Notes under the pieces: model-generated
What the model was told of the DNA's origin: nothing
Databases searched by the model: none
What the model saw: the letters and a program-made list of their open reading frames with translations, nothing else
Made by a program: the position numbers and the translations under genes
Part shown: positions 44,607-54,280 of the stretch, one piece after another
Layout of the letters: the number at the start of each line of letters is the position of its first letter
How positions within the stretch are numbered: the first letter of the stretch is position 1
From: Tolypothrix sp. FACHB-123
GTDB lineage: Bacteria; Cyanobacteriota; Cyanobacteriia; Cyanobacteriales; Nostocaceae
Length of the DNA: 64,000 bases
Assembly (NCBI RefSeq): GCF_014697075.1
Contig: NZ_JACJRE010000003.1
Span: 186,001 to 250,000 of the forward strand
Reading direction: 5' to 3'

Positions 44607-44924
44607 ATGTCCAAAACATACACCGTTGAAGTTATCCATCAAGGCGAGAGTCATACTTTACAAGTCCCTGAAAACGAAACTATCTTAGCAGTTGCGGATA
44701 AAGCTGGTTTAGAATTACCTAGTTCTTGTCATGCAGGTGTTTGTACAACTTGCGCAGGGAAAATTATCTCCGGAACTGTCGATCAAACTGACGGTATGGG
44801 TGTTAGTCCAGATTTACAAAAACAAGGTTACGTGTTGCTTTGTGTAGCTAAACCTCTTTCTGATATCAAAGTAAAAACAGAACAAGAAGATACACTTTAT
44901 CAACTGCAATTTGGCAAAGACTAA
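44607..44924 (+). CDS. Plant-type [2Fe-2S] ferredoxin
   Basis: 105 aa. Four Cys ligands: SSCHAGVCTTC (CxxxxCxxC) and a fourth in YVLLCVAKP 29 residues on. This is the photosynthetic-type fold with an extended C-terminus (KVKTEQEDTLYQLQFGKD), as in cyanobacterial ferredoxins other than the main PetF. TTG at 44601 also starts the frame; ATG at 44607 is preferred. It is divergent from acnB, sharing a 290-base promoter region. The redox partner is unknown. Confidence 0.9.
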   Translation: MSKTYTVEVIHQGESHTLQVPENETILAVADKAGLELPSSCHAGVCTTCAGKIISGTVDQTDGMGVSPDLQKQGYVLLCVAKPLSDIKVKTEQEDTLYQLQFGKD

Positions 44925-44946
44925 TTAAAGAATGAAGTATTCAGGC

Positions 44947-44984
44947 TAAAGGATGAAATTTCTCTTTTAATACTTCATCCTTTA
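44947..44984 (+). terminator. Hairpin after ferredoxin gene
   Basis: TAAAGGATGAA and TTCATCCTTTA pair perfectly (11 bp) around a 16-base loop, 22 bases past the ferredoxin stop. It may be an intrinsic terminator, although the following sequence is only moderately T-rich. Confidence 0.45.
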
Positions 44985-45032
44985 TGCTGATATCAGTTAT
45001 TCTAGAAACACAGTTCGCGAGAATAAGCAACA

Positions 45033-45215
45033 ATGACTACCCATTTTATTACCGCAGAAATCGACCTCCAAGAAACTCCCACAGAGTTAGAGCAAGCGAT
45101 CGCCGCCGAATTGCAAAAACAAGGTGAACCTTTACGTTGGGCGATTACTGCTGTGGATACAGAACAACAAAAGGCTACTGTGGAAGCTGTTGTCACTACA
45201 GCAAGTGCAGAGTAA
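45033..45215 (+). CDS. Small conserved hypothetical protein, 60 aa
   Basis: MTTHFITAEIDLQETPTELEQ and then AIAAELQKQGEPLRWAITAVD...EAVV. The pattern of alternating beta and helical stretches looks like a small alpha/beta fold. It lies between the ferredoxin and the DUF3326 gene in the same direction, 57 bases from the latter, so possibly co-transcribed with it. Its stop is inside TAACGAG repeats. Function unknown. Confidence 0.7.
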   Translation: MTTHFITAEIDLQETPTELEQAIAAELQKQGEPLRWAITAVDTEQQKATVEAVVTTASAE

Positions 45216-45233
45216 CGAGTAACGAGTAACGAG
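45213..45233. repeat. Three tandem copies of heptamer TAACGAG
   Basis: Three exact TAACGAG units; the first supplies the stop codon (TAA) of the preceding 60-aa gene. Confidence 0.85.
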
Positions 45234-45272
45234 TTCTGAGTAGTTGAACATGAAACAAAAGTTAAACTACTG

Positions 45273-46373
45273 ATGACTAATCTGACTACTCAGCACTCAG
45301 AAATTGGTATGCAACGTCCATATACTGCTATTTTAATTGTACCAACTGGCGTTGGAGCAGCAATCGGCGGTTATGCCGGGGATGCTTTACCAGTAGCCAG
45401 AGTTATCTCACAGGTGTGCGATCGCCTGATAACCCATCCCAATGTCCTTAATGGTGCAAGTTTGTACTGGAATCTACCCAATACTTTCTATGTGGAAGGT
45501 TACGGACTTGACAAATTTGCCGCAGGTTGCTGGGGTTTGCGTCCCGTCCATAAAAATAAAATAGGTTTGCTTTTAGACCAAGGGATAGAGCCGGAATTAA
45601 GGCTGCGACACTTGCAAGCAGCAGATGCAGCCAGAGCTACATTAGGTTTAACCCTGACAGATTATGTAATTACAGATACGCCATTAAATATAGAATTACG
45701 CACATCACCATCAGGGATTAGTTGGGGAACCATTGGTAACCCCGATAGTTTATTAAGAGCAGCAGAGGTATTAATTAAACAAGCTGGTGCAGAAGCGATC
45801 GCAGTAGTCGCCCGTTTCCCCGATGATATGGAAACTGAAGCAGTCGAAAACTACCGCCAAGGTAAAGGCGTAGATATTTTAGCAGGTGCAGAAGCCGTTA
45901 TTAGCCATTTAATCGTGCGTACCTTTCAAATTCCCTGCGCCCATTCTCCCGCATTAGCTGCCGCTCCACCAGAGGCAAATTTATCTCCCCGTTCCGCCGC
46001 TGAAGAATTAGGCTATACTTTTTTACCGTGCGTACTTGTCGGTTTAAGTCGCGCACCGCAATTTATCATAGAGAAAGGAACGAGCAAATATCTACCAGAA
46101 GATATTTGGGCAGAACAAATTGATGCTGCAATAATACCAGCAACCGCTTGTGGTAGTAGTGCAATTCTCAGCTTAAGTCAAAGCCGATGCCAAATTATCA
46201 CAGTTGCGGAAAATCAAACTCAAATCCAAGTTCCTCCTCAACCTTTAGGGATCAAATCCATCCCAGTAAGCTCCTATTTGGAAGCAATCGGTGTATTAGC
46301 CGCACACAAAGCAGGTGTCGATCCTTATGCTCTCCATCCGCAAATAAATTCTTTAAACCAACTGAATTATTAG
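45273..46373 (+). CDS. DUF3326 protein
   Basis: 366 aa. Matches the cyanobacterial/plant DUF3326 family: AILIVPTGVGAAIGGYAGDA, THPNVLNGASLYWNLPNTFY, ISWGTIGNPDSLLRAAE, AHSPALAAAP and SRAPQFI. The function is not known; the glycine-rich N-terminal motif suggests a nucleotide- or cofactor-binding site. ATG at 45273; an internal ATG at 45309 is also possible. Upstream of the CPBP protease gene. Confidence 0.85.
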   Translation: MTNLTTQHSEIGMQRPYTAILIVPTGVGAAIGGYAGDALPVARVISQVCDRLITHPNVLNGASLYWNLPNTFYVEGYGLDKFAAGCWGLRPVHKNKIGLLLDQGIEPELRLRHLQAADAARATLGLTLTDYVITDTPLNIELRTSPSGISWGTIGNPDSLLRAAEVLIKQAGAEAIAVVARFPDDMETEAVENYRQGKGVDILAGAEAVISHLIVRTFQIPCAHSPALAAAPPEANLSPRSAAEELGYTFLPCVLVGLSRAPQFIIEKGTSKYLPEDIWAEQIDAAIIPATACGSSAILSLSQSRCQIITVAENQTQIQVPPQPLGIKSIPVSSYLEAIGVLAAHKAGVDPYALHPQINSLNQLNY

Positions 46374-46441
46374 TCAACAGTCAAACACTTATAGGTTATT
46401 TCGCCCTGTCCCCCTTGTCTCCCTTATTCCCCTAAATACCC

Positions 46442-47023
46442 GTGGTTGAACAACAAAAACAAGAACCAGAAATTCCTTACCTAACACGCATCCAAGTACT
46501 GGGAGCGATGGGAGCGACTGCTATCATTTTATGGATAGTCGCCAAGTTGTGGTTGCGCTTTGGTGGAGTGTCGATATTTCCTTGGCGTTGGCATGAAAAA
46601 GATTTACTCTTAGGGGTAGGGTTGGGATTAATCATCACTACTTTGAGTGGTTTAACTTATCGCTTGATTCCTGCTTATCGTAAAAGTGCAGATTATTATT
46701 TAGATTTGGTACTCAAGCCTTTAATTTTATTAGATATTATTTGGTTGGGATTGCTACCAGGATTAAGTGAAGAATTATTATTCCGAGGTGTAATGATTCC
46801 CGCTTTAGGTGCGGATCATATAGCTGTCATTGTCTCCAGCCTTTGTTTTGGTGTATTACACCTGAGTGGTTCGCAACAATGGCCTTACGTGCTGTGGGCA
46901 ACAATTGTTGGTTTAATCTTAGGATACGGCGCACTATTAAGTGGTAACTTATTGGTACCAATTATTGCCCATATTATCACTAATTTGATTTCTAGTTATA
47001 TGTGGAAGTTGCGCAAAGCGTAA
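46442..47023 (+). CDS. CPBP-family intramembrane glutamic endopeptidase
   Basis: 193 aa with GTG start. About five to six membrane segments. The catalytic motifs of the CPBP (CAAX-like) family are LSEELLFRG (EExxxR), FGVLHLSG (F-x-x-x-H) and AHIITNL. Known members cleave prenylated or bacteriocin-like substrates; the role here is unknown. It follows DUF3326 by 68 bases. Confidence 0.88.
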   Translation: MVEQQKQEPEIPYLTRIQVLGAMGATAIILWIVAKLWLRFGGVSIFPWRWHEKDLLLGVGLGLIITTLSGLTYRLIPAYRKSADYYLDLVLKPLILLDIIWLGLLPGLSEELLFRGVMIPALGADHIAVIVSSLCFGVLHLSGSQQWPYVLWATIVGLILGYGALLSGNLLVPIIAHIITNLISSYMWKLRKA

Positions 47024-47106
47024 ACAAATAATTAACTAAATCTATTGATATTTTCGCTGCAAAATGTAGTGGTGGACATTGCTCACCACTACATAATTTT
47101 TAAATT

Positions 47107-47781
47107 TTAAACATGATTGAGGATCAGCGATCGCCTTTGTGCCGCTAGGGCGATCGCCTGTGGTAAAATCCGATGTTCCTCAATTTGAATCCTGGCATGA
47201 AGAGTTTCTGCCGTATCATCTGGTAAAATTGGCACTGCTGCTTGCATGATGATAGGGCCGCTATCTACTTCCAGACAAACTAAATGCACCGTACAACCAG
47301 TAATTTTTACTCCCGCAGCTAAAGCCTGTTCTACTGCATGGATACCCTTGAAACTTGGTAATAAGCTGGGATGAATATTAATCATTTGCTCCGGAAAAGC
47401 ATCAATTAAAACTGGTGTTAACAGCCGCATCCAGCCAGCTAAAATTACCCACTCTACATCATACTCTTGCAAAGTTTGTACAAGTTGCCCATCAAATTTT
47501 TCTCGATTTTTGTAATCGCGGTGATTTAATAATACCGCTTCTACACCCCGATTTTTAGCTTTTATTGCCGCTTTAGCATCAGGGTTATTGTAAATTAAAA
47601 CTTGAATTTGCGCGTTCAGCTTTCCTGTATCAATAGCTTGAGCCACCGCCTCAAAATTGCTGCCATTTCCTGAAGCGAGAATACCTAACTTTAAAGGCTT
47701 GGTAGATGCAAATTGATTACTAGAAATAGAGGGAGAAATTAAACTACTCGTAGCCGAATCAACAACAGAACGATCGCTCAT
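47107..47781 (-). CDS. purN: Phosphoribosylglycinamide formyltransferase
   Basis: 224 aa. Transfers a formyl group from 10-formyl-THF to GAR in purine synthesis. KLGILASGNGSNFEAVAQAI, IYNNPDAKAA, INIHPSLLPSFKGIHAVEQ and GCTVHLVCLEVDSGPII carry the catalytic Asn-His-Asp. The N-terminal 25 residues are a variable Ser-rich extension. Start overlaps the stop of the upstream exported-protein gene by four bases. Confidence 0.95.
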   Translation of the reverse strand: MSDRSVVDSATSSLISPSISSNQFASTKPLKLGILASGNGSNFEAVAQAIDTGKLNAQIQVLIYNNPDAKAAIKAKNRGVEAVLLNHRDYKNREKFDGQLVQTLQEYDVEWVILAGWMRLLTPVLIDAFPEQMINIHPSLLPSFKGIHAVEQALAAGVKITGCTVHLVCLEVDSGPIIMQAAVPILPDDTAETLHARIQIEEHRILPQAIALAAQRRSLILNHV

Positions 47782-48320
47782 AAGTTAAGGTCAATAATTT
47801 GGATATTTTCTGGTAAGTTGGGATTATCAGAAACTTTAGTAAATAAAGTTGCTGTACCAGAAAAAGCTGTAGGTCTAGGTTTACCTGGATCGGTGTTATC
47901 TAATTGCACTCTTAACTGACCATTAGTAGTAAATTCAAAAATTGTGAGTGCCTTTTTTTGATCCTGAGAAATAATGACATCAAGATGCATAGGCTTTGAA
48001 GTTGGGTTAATGCTGTACCCAAATTCCACAGCCATCGGCTTTTGTGAATTAGGGGAAAGAATATATAATTTACCATCTGGTGAGAACACAAAAGTAAGTA
48101 TTAACTCAGATCCAGGATCTTTACTTTCCCATTGACCTATTATTTGCTGTGCAATTGGGTTTGTTGGCTGATTTGTCGCTGGTGCAGTTGGAATTGGTGT
48201 TGCTGTTGGTTGAGCCAGCACAGCCGTGTCCAAAGTCATTGATAATGCTATAAGTAAGCACTTAGTCAGCATTGAACTGGCGATCGCAAATCTGCCAAAG
48301 TAGGGGAAAATTTGAGGCAT
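47778..48320 (-). CDS. Exported hypothetical protein
   Basis: 180 aa. Signal-peptide-like N-terminus (LTKCLLIALSMTLDTAVLAQ), then a Pro/Thr-rich linker and a domain with GQWESKDPGSELILTFVF and SPDGKLYIL, which resembles a lipocalin-like or beta-barrel repeat; the family is not certain. An ATG at 48272 (MLTKCLL) is an alternative start. The stop overlaps purN's ATG by four bases, so the two genes are coupled. Confidence 0.7.
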   Translation of the reverse strand: MPQIFPYFGRFAIASSMLTKCLLIALSMTLDTAVLAQPTATPIPTAPATNQPTNPIAQQIIGQWESKDPGSELILTFVFSPDGKLYILSPNSQKPMAVEFGYSINPTSKPMHLDVIISQDQKKALTIFEFTTNGQLRVQLDNTDPGKPRPTAFSGTATLFTKVSDNPNLPENIQIIDLNL

Positions 48321-48405
48321 TCGTTTAAGCCAAATCGATTGACAGGATCTTAGCAGTACCCCTTCGGAGAATCACACCTTACCGCATTCCATCGCTCAAA
48401 TAGCC

Positions 48406-49296
48406 ATGACTAAATCCCGTTCCTCCCAAACCCAGCTGCTAGATAATGATACAGTTGCCGCCTGGATTTTTCTCACACCAGCCCTGATTTTATTAGGTCT
48501 ATTTATTATTTGGCCGATCGCCTATTTGTTTTATCTCAGTTTCACCGCGGGGAGTTTCACCTCCAAAGGAACTTATCTCGTAGGCTTAAAAAATTACTGG
48601 CGCTTGCTGTTCAATGCCGATTTTTGGCAAGTCTTGGGTAACACTGCTTACTTTACCATTGCCTCAGTCATTCCCAGCTTAGTAATTCCTTTAGGATTAG
48701 CAGTATTATTAAACCGTTCTTTAGCCTTACGGGGTATCCTTCGCAGTGCCTACTTTTTACCTTCCATTATTTCCCTCGTCGCCGCTGGCTTAGGATTTCG
48801 CTGGCTATTTCAAACTACTGGCCCCGTGAACGCTTTTTTAAATATATTTGGTATCCCATCTATTTCTTGGTTAGGTGATACATTTTGGGCTATGCCAGTA
48901 CTCATTTTATTAAGTATTTGGAAACAACTTGGCTTTAACATGGTTGTGTTTTTAGCAGGGTTGCAAGCCATACCCCCCAGTCGTTACGAAGCCGCCGAAC
49001 TCGATGGTGCAAATGGTTGGCAACAATTTTGGCATATTACCCTCCCTGGATTGCGATCGACTTTAATATTTGCGATTGTCACCACAGCGATATTTACCTT
49101 ACGCAGTTTTGAGCAAGTTTACGTGATGACAGGCGGAGGCCCAATCAACTCCACAAATTTACTGGTTCATTACATTTATCAAGAAGCTTTTGGTCAATTT
49201 GATTTTGGATATGCCGCCGCCGCCGCTACAGTCTTACTAGCACTCACCCTAGTTTTTGTTTATTTGCAATTGCGAACTTGGAGTGAGGAATCATGA
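48406..49296 (+). CDS. Sugar ABC transporter permease (MalF/UgpA-like), orphan
   Basis: 296 aa with six membrane segments. The EAA motif YEAAELDGANGWQQFWHITL interacts with an ATPase, and the N-terminal AAWIFLTPALILLGLFIIWP is typical of the UgpA/MalF group. No binding protein, second permease or ATPase is adjacent. A 21-codon frame starting at its stop (ATGAAGAGAATGGTG, 49293) could be the truncated start of a lost MalG-like partner. Confidence 0.85.
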   Translation: MTKSRSSQTQLLDNDTVAAWIFLTPALILLGLFIIWPIAYLFYLSFTAGSFTSKGTYLVGLKNYWRLLFNADFWQVLGNTAYFTIASVIPSLVIPLGLAVLLNRSLALRGILRSAYFLPSIISLVAAGLGFRWLFQTTGPVNAFLNIFGIPSISWLGDTFWAMPVLILLSIWKQLGFNMVVFLAGLQAIPPSRYEAAELDGANGWQQFWHITLPGLRSTLIFAIVTTAIFTLRSFEQVYVMTGGGPINSTNLLVHYIYQEAFGQFDFGYAAAAATVLLALTLVFVYLQLRTWSEES

Positions 49297-49669
49297 AGAG
49301 AATGGTGCAGCACAGGGTTTCCGGTGTTCGCATAGGTGCAAGAGTAATAACTTATTAGGCGGAAAATGTTAAATTTATTAAAACCAAACCCAAAATTCCT
49401 ACTAAATTATGCTTACATAATTCTGTAGTACAGATATTAGTCATAGTTGTAGAGTGCGGGAAAAGATAGCTTCCTAACTATATTTTGTAATTTAAGTAAA
49501 AGTAACGATCGTAAATTTACGAGTATTATAGCTAAAGAAAATTCCAACTTTAGGAATTCTTCAAGAGTTTTCCAGCAAAAATTACCTGGCACAAGTCGAT
49601 TTTAAATCACAATAATGGAGTGAGAGTGTAAAACTACTCACCATTATTTGTGCAGCGAGATGACAGTGC
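49297..49669. other. 373-base intergenic region, no gene seen
   Basis: Between the sugar permease and the SpkB-like kinase. It begins with a 21-codon start-stop frame overlapping the permease stop, and is otherwise AT-rich promoter DNA. No RNA or repeat was recognised. Confidence 0.45.
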
Positions 49670-51289
49670 ATGAGCTACTGCTTAAATCCTACTTGTTCTC
49701 ATCCAGAAAATTTGGCACATAGCCAAAGGTGTCAGTCTTGTGGCTCACAACTACTTTTGCGCGATCGCTATCAAGTACTTCAACCATTAGGTCAAGGTGG
49801 CTTTGGTGCAACCTTTTTAGCCCAAGATCAAGGTTTACCTGGAGAACCAAGTTGCGTGATCAAGCAGCTGCGTCCTTCAGCCACCGCACCACATATTTTA
49901 CAAATGGCGCGAGAACTGTTTGAGCGCGAAGCCAGAACCTTAGGTAAAATTGGCAATCATCCTCAATTGCCAAGGTTATTAGACTACTTTGAGTACCAAC
50001 AACAATTTTACTTAGTTCAGGAATATATTAGCGGTGCTACTCTTCAGCAAGAAGTACAACGGAATGGTAACTTTACGGAAGCCGGAGTCAAGCAGTTTTT
50101 AAGTGAAATCTTGCCATTGCTACAATATGTCCACGAGCAAAAGGTAATTCACCGGGATATCAAACCAGCCAACTTGATTCGCCGCACTCAAGATGCCAGG
50201 ATGGTACTAATTGACTTTGGTGCAGTTAAAAACCAAGTCACTCAAGGTGTACCCGGCCAATCTGACCAAACAGCATTAACCGCATACGCAATTGGAACTC
50301 CGGGATTTGCACCGCCAGAGCAAATGGCTATGCGTCCAGTCTACGCCAGTGATATCTATGCCTTAGGGGTAACATCTATTTATCTATTAACTGGTAAAAC
50401 TCCTAAAGATTTAGAATACAATCCCTCAACAGGTGAAATGATTTGGGAGCCACTGGTGCAAGTGAGCGATCACTTAGGCAGTGTGTTGCGGAAAATGTTA
50501 GAAGTGTCAGTACGCAACCGCTACAAGTCAGCCCAAGAAGTACTCAGAGGGTTGGAAATGGAACCCTATCTGGATAGTTTAGCTAAGGGACTGCTGGTTA
50601 AGTCAGATGGATCTACAAAGGAACAGACACATAACCGCATCGCAGATTCGGCAATTTTGTGCAACAATCCCGCCACTAATCCTAATAACTTAGGGGTAGC
50701 ACAAGTAGCAGCGGCAATTAGGGCTAGACGAGCTAAAGCATCTGAAAGTGTGGGATTGCATCCTAGGGGAATACGCTCAGGGGTGGTAATGGCAAAACCA
50801 ACAACTCTAGATAGTAACAGTAGTAATAGTTCGCAAAATCAACAATCTAAAGTTGTACGTAAATTAAATACCCAAGATTTACTAACTGCTTATCTTAAAG
50901 GCAGACGGGATTTTGCTTTACACAATTTGAAGATGCTCAACCTGCAAGGTGCTGATTTATCCGGGACAAATTTCCATTCTGCCCAATTGCAAAAAACTAA
51001 CCTTCAGGGGGCCAATCTCCACGATAGCGACTTTGGCAGAGCTAGTCTCAATGAGGCTAATCTTCGGGATGCTAACCTGAGCAAAGCTTACTTCAGCAAC
51101 GCTGATTTAGAAGGTGCAGATTTACGCGGTGCTGACCTTAGCTATGCTTATCTCAACAATGCTAATCTTCGCGGTGCTAATCTTTGTGGTGCTAATCTTA
51201 CTGGTGCCAAAATTACTGAGGAGCAGCTGGTATTAGCCAAAACAAATTGGATGACAGTGCGCCCTAATGGTAAAAGAGGTTTATTGTAA
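49670..51289 (+). CDS. spkB: Serine/threonine protein kinase with zinc-ribbon start and pentapeptide repeats (SpkB-like)
   Basis: 539 aa. N-terminal four-Cys motif (CLNPTCSHPE...CQSCGS), Hanks kinase domain (LGQGGFGATF, IKQLRP with the Lys, HRDIKPAN near residue 161, DFG near 182, TPGFAPPEQ), then a linker and about fifteen A(D/N)LXX pentapeptide repeats at residues 420-520. This domain order equals Synechocystis SpkB (slr1697), reported to act in oxidative-stress response. No membrane segment. The FHA protein gene follows downstream. Confidence 0.9.
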   Translation: MSYCLNPTCSHPENLAHSQRCQSCGSQLLLRDRYQVLQPLGQGGFGATFLAQDQGLPGEPSCVIKQLRPSATAPHILQMARELFEREARTLGKIGNHPQLPRLLDYFEYQQQFYLVQEYISGATLQQEVQRNGNFTEAGVKQFLSEILPLLQYVHEQKVIHRDIKPANLIRRTQDARMVLIDFGAVKNQVTQGVPGQSDQTALTAYAIGTPGFAPPEQMAMRPVYASDIYALGVTSIYLLTGKTPKDLEYNPSTGEMIWEPLVQVSDHLGSVLRKMLEVSVRNRYKSAQEVLRGLEMEPYLDSLAKGLLVKSDGSTKEQTHNRIADSAILCNNPATNPNNLGVAQVAAAIRARRAKASESVGLHPRGIRSGVVMAKPTTLDSNSSNSSQNQQSKVVRKLNTQDLLTAYLKGRRDFALHNLKMLNLQGADLSGTNFHSAQLQKTNLQGANLHDSDFGRASLNEANLRDANLSKAYFSNADLEGADLRGADLSYAYLNNANLRGANLCGANLTGAKITEEQLVLAKTNWMTVRPNGKRGLL

Positions 51290-51709
51290 TTTAACAGTTA
51301 ACCGGAATTTCCTGAGTTAAGTCTAGTAAAGACTGATATCGGAAAGATTGTTGGCAAAACTCTCAGGCTGAGGCTGTGGTAGTTATCCTAGCCAAGAGTA
51401 AAGTGACTCCATGTTTAATTTTTGAGCCACTAAAATTTTTATTCATATCGTTATTTCGACTATTATTAAAAAATTTTAATAAAATTTTTATATTTACTAT
51501 CTGTTACAATTCAACAAATATAATTTACAATAAAAAATAAACAGTCACAATAATATTTCATAAAAACTTTCTATGCAATGTATTTATTTTTATTAATACC
51601 AAGAAAACTTTTACCTCAAAAGTGAACAACTTAACCCCTTAAGCTGCTTGTTTTTAAGTAGTCAACGGCAAGTAAATTATTCCTGATAGTAGGCTGAGAA
51701 GTAATATTA
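51290..51709. other. 420-base intergenic region, nothing recognised
   Basis: Very AT-rich, between the SpkB-like kinase and the FHA gene. It must hold the FHA promoter. No RNA gene or strong hairpin was seen. Confidence 0.45.
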
Positions 51710-52489
51710 ATGACCGAAATCAGCAAATCACATTTTTTGCCCATCAAAGGCTTATCTATGATGGCTGAGTTGCAACAGAAGGAACTAGAACGGCGATTAA
51801 GTTTATTTCAAGTATTTCTCAAGTTATATGAACAACATAGCAACGTTATCGATGACATTCTGCAACTAGAAAACCTAACTCCAGTATCATCAGCAGTAAA
51901 TCAAATTTACGTACAAGGTGTAGTGGATGGTTCTACAGTTTATATAATTACTAATTTGTGTGACCAAAAAACCCAAGCTTTGCAGCAACCACAGGGAATT
52001 TGGACGATAGGTCGAGATGAGAGCAATGGTATATCTATTACCGATCAATATCTATCCGATCGCCATGCTGCGATTCAATATATTGACAATCAAGGCTTTT
52101 ACTTGATTGACTTTAAAAGTGTAAATGGCTCATTTGTCAACGGTGAACCAGTCTACCAGCCTACTAAACTTAATGATGGCGATCGCATTCGTCTAGGAAT
52201 TATCAGTTTTGATTTTTTTGTTAATCATACCAGCCGTACTCTGCCGACAGTTGCTTTAGAGTTACTGATGCAGCTTGTACCGGGAAGGAATGATAATTCA
52301 CTGAATTTACTTAATTCAATCAGCAACAAAAACAATTACACAATTGAGTCCTTGAATCATCCTGTACAGATTACTAGAGGCTCATATTTAATTAATGATT
52401 TGAAATATGAGCGTTCTCACTTTAGTGCAGAAGAAAAGTCGGAAATTTTAGATCGTTTTTTCAGCAGTCAGCAGTCTCAGCACCTTTAA
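51710..52489 (+). CDS. FHA domain protein
   Basis: 259 aa. Residues about 95-170 form an FHA domain: GIWTIGRDESNGISI, LSDRHAAIQYI, FKSVNGSFVNGEPV and NDGDRIRLG, with the canonical GR-x-x-S-x-x-H and N-G motifs that bind phospho-Thr. The N-terminal 80 residues are coiled-coil-like (LQQKELERRLSLFQ). The C-terminus has no known domain. Placed after an SpkB-like kinase, it is a candidate reader of its products (inference). Confidence 0.88.
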   Translation: MTEISKSHFLPIKGLSMMAELQQKELERRLSLFQVFLKLYEQHSNVIDDILQLENLTPVSSAVNQIYVQGVVDGSTVYIITNLCDQKTQALQQPQGIWTIGRDESNGISITDQYLSDRHAAIQYIDNQGFYLIDFKSVNGSFVNGEPVYQPTKLNDGDRIRLGIISFDFFVNHTSRTLPTVALELLMQLVPGRNDNSLNLLNSISNKNNYTIESLNHPVQITRGSYLINDLKYERSHFSAEEKSEILDRFFSSQQSQHL

Positions 52490-52626
52490 ATTCAAGTAAA
52501 AAAATTTTGTAGTTAGGGCTGAAATCCTAACTACGAACTCATCAAAATTAATGCAATTTACAGAAATTCGGCGCTTGATTGCCCACCCCTTAATGGGATG
52601 GGATGAGCTTAAGATGATTATTTATT

Positions 52627-52657
52627 GGGATATACAGCAAATTTGGCTGTATATCCC
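52627..52657. terminator. Bidirectional terminator between FHA gene and recA
   Basis: A perfect 12-bp stem (GGGATATACAGC with GCTGTATATCCC) around a seven-base AT loop, followed on the plus strand by ATTTTTTAG. It lies between two convergent genes and can serve both, stronger for the plus strand. Confidence 0.75.
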
Positions 52658-52668
52658 ATTTTTTAGGT

Positions 52669-53745
52669 TTATTCTTCTTCTGCGTCTAAATCTTCTTCGT
52701 CCTCTTCGTCGCTGACCTTAGTGACAGAGTTAGCAGAAACAACTGCGCCTTTGTCTAGCTTTTCACGTACTAGCTGCTTCATTTGTGCAGCAAATTCTGG
52801 CTTTTCTTCTAAATATTTGATGGCGTTGTCCCGACCTTGAGAAATATTCTCGCCATTGAAACTATACCAAGCACCCTTGCGGATGAGAATGCCTGTTTCC
52901 TCAGCTAAGTCAACAAGACAACCTAGAGTAGAAACTCCTTTACCAAAAATAATGTCAAATTCTGCAATTCTAAAAGGCGGTGCTACTTTATTTTTTGCTA
53001 CCTTGACTTTCACGCGGTTACCAAATTCATCTGTACCTTTTTTCAAGGTTTGAATCCGGCGAATATCTAAGCGTACCGAGGCGTAGAATTTTAGGGCATT
53101 ACCACCAGTTGTGGTCTCTGGGCTACCATAGGTAACACCGATTTTTTGCCGCAATTGGTTGATGAAAATTACTGTGCAGCCAGATTTACCAATATTGCCA
53201 GTAATTTTACGCAGAGCTTGGCTCATTAAGCGAGCTTGCAGACCAACGTGAGCATCTCCCATATCGCCTTCAATTTCGGCTCTAGGTACTAGGGCGGCTA
53301 CAGAGTCAATGACTACAATGTCAACCGCAGCAGAGCGAACCAATTGATCGACAATTTCTAAAGCTGATTCACCTGTATCTGGCTGTGAAACCAAAAGATT
53401 TTCAATATCTACACCTAATGCCCCAGCGTAGGTGGGATCAAGGGCGTGTTCTGCGTCAACAAAGGCAGCAATACCGCCTTCTTTTTGCACTTCTGCGATC
53501 GCATGTAGTGCTACTGTGGTTTTACCGGAGCTTTCCGGCCCATAAATCTCAATCACCCGACCTTTGGGTAAACCTCCACCCAATGCTAAATCCAAGGTGA
53601 GTGCGCCGGTGGAAATTGTCTCTACCCGCATCCGAGTAGCATCCCCTAGGCGCATGATTGCTCCTTTACCAAAGCTGCGCTCAATCTGGTTGAGTACAAT
53701 ATTCAGCGCTTTTTGCTTGCCAGAAGTATCGGTATTGATAGCCAT
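52669..53745 (-). CDS. recA: Recombinase A
   Basis: 358 aa. Walker [10 protein letters not shown] near residue 70, Walker [16 protein letters not shown], and the L2 loop [14 protein letters not shown]. Catalyses homologous strand exchange and stimulates LexA cleavage. The C-terminus is very acidic ([14 protein letters not shown]), as normal for RecA. A LexA-box-like sequence lies 55 bases upstream. Confidence 0.98.
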   Translation of the reverse strand: MAINTDTSGKQKALNIVLNQIERSFGKGAIMRLGDATRMRVETISTGALTLDLALGGGLPKGRVIEIYGPESSGKTTVALHAIAEVQKEGGIAAFVDAEHALDPTYAGALGVDIENLLVSQPDTGESALEIVDQLVRSAAVDIVVIDSVAALVPRAEIEGDMGDAHVGLQARLMSQALRKITGNIGKSGCTVIFINQLRQKIGVTYGSPETTTGGNALKFYASVRLDIRRIQTLKKGTDEFGNRVKVKVAKNKVAPPFRIAEFDIIFGKGVSTLGCLVDLAEETGILIRKGAWYSFNGENISQGRDNAIKYLEEKPEFAAQMKQLVREKLDKGAVVSANSVTKVSDEEDEEDLDAEEE

Positions 53746-53799
53746 TCCTGCCTCTAACTAAATATATGGATTTAAGGACTTTTGGGATTGGAGTCTGAG

Positions 53800-53815
53800 T
53801 AGAACAGATATACTA
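53800..53815 (-). promoter_or_regulatory. Candidate LexA box of recA
   Basis: On the minus strand TAGTATATCTGTTCTA fits the cyanobacterial LexA consensus RGTACNNNDGTWCB at 13 of 14 positions (C replaced by T at position 5). It lies 55 bases before the recA start codon. Confidence 0.65.
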
Positions 53816-54280
53816 TTTTAGCCAGAAAATTCTGGAATTAGAACTTTTTAAACAAGAAAGTGTGACAAGATCGTCACTCGATCTGATACATTCACATTGA
53901 ACATGACCTTCATACTTTATTTTGGCTTTTACGAGCACTGTTTGGGGAACTAAGATCATTATCGCTTTCAGGTCGCTACAAATATAGCAGTTCTCGGTTG
54001 AATGCAATACAGCCTAAGACAAGGTACGAAAAGATTCTTTGTTTACCAGGCACTACAAGATTTGGTCAATAACCCCACTCAAAAGGGGATGGAGTTTTTG
54101 GGCATGGGGCATAGCGAAGAAATTACCAATGCCCAATGCCCCAAGCGGCGGGGCGGCTGTCCCTCTCCACCTACAAGGAGATGAAGTTTACCGCCGCTTT
54201 CAATGAATATCGTGAAGCTCGTCCCACTTCTGTTAGGGGATGGTGAATCAAGTGCCAACTTTCTGTAAAATTTTAGACAT

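Noticed and set aside
49293-49358. 21-codon frame overlapping the sugar-permease stop
   Set aside because: Too short for a gene; noted only as a possible stub of a lost permease.
54002-54184. 60-codon plus-strand frame upstream of recA
   Set aside because: It reads through GGCATGGGGCAT simple repeats and a region of GGGCGGCTGT; no family pattern, probably non-coding.
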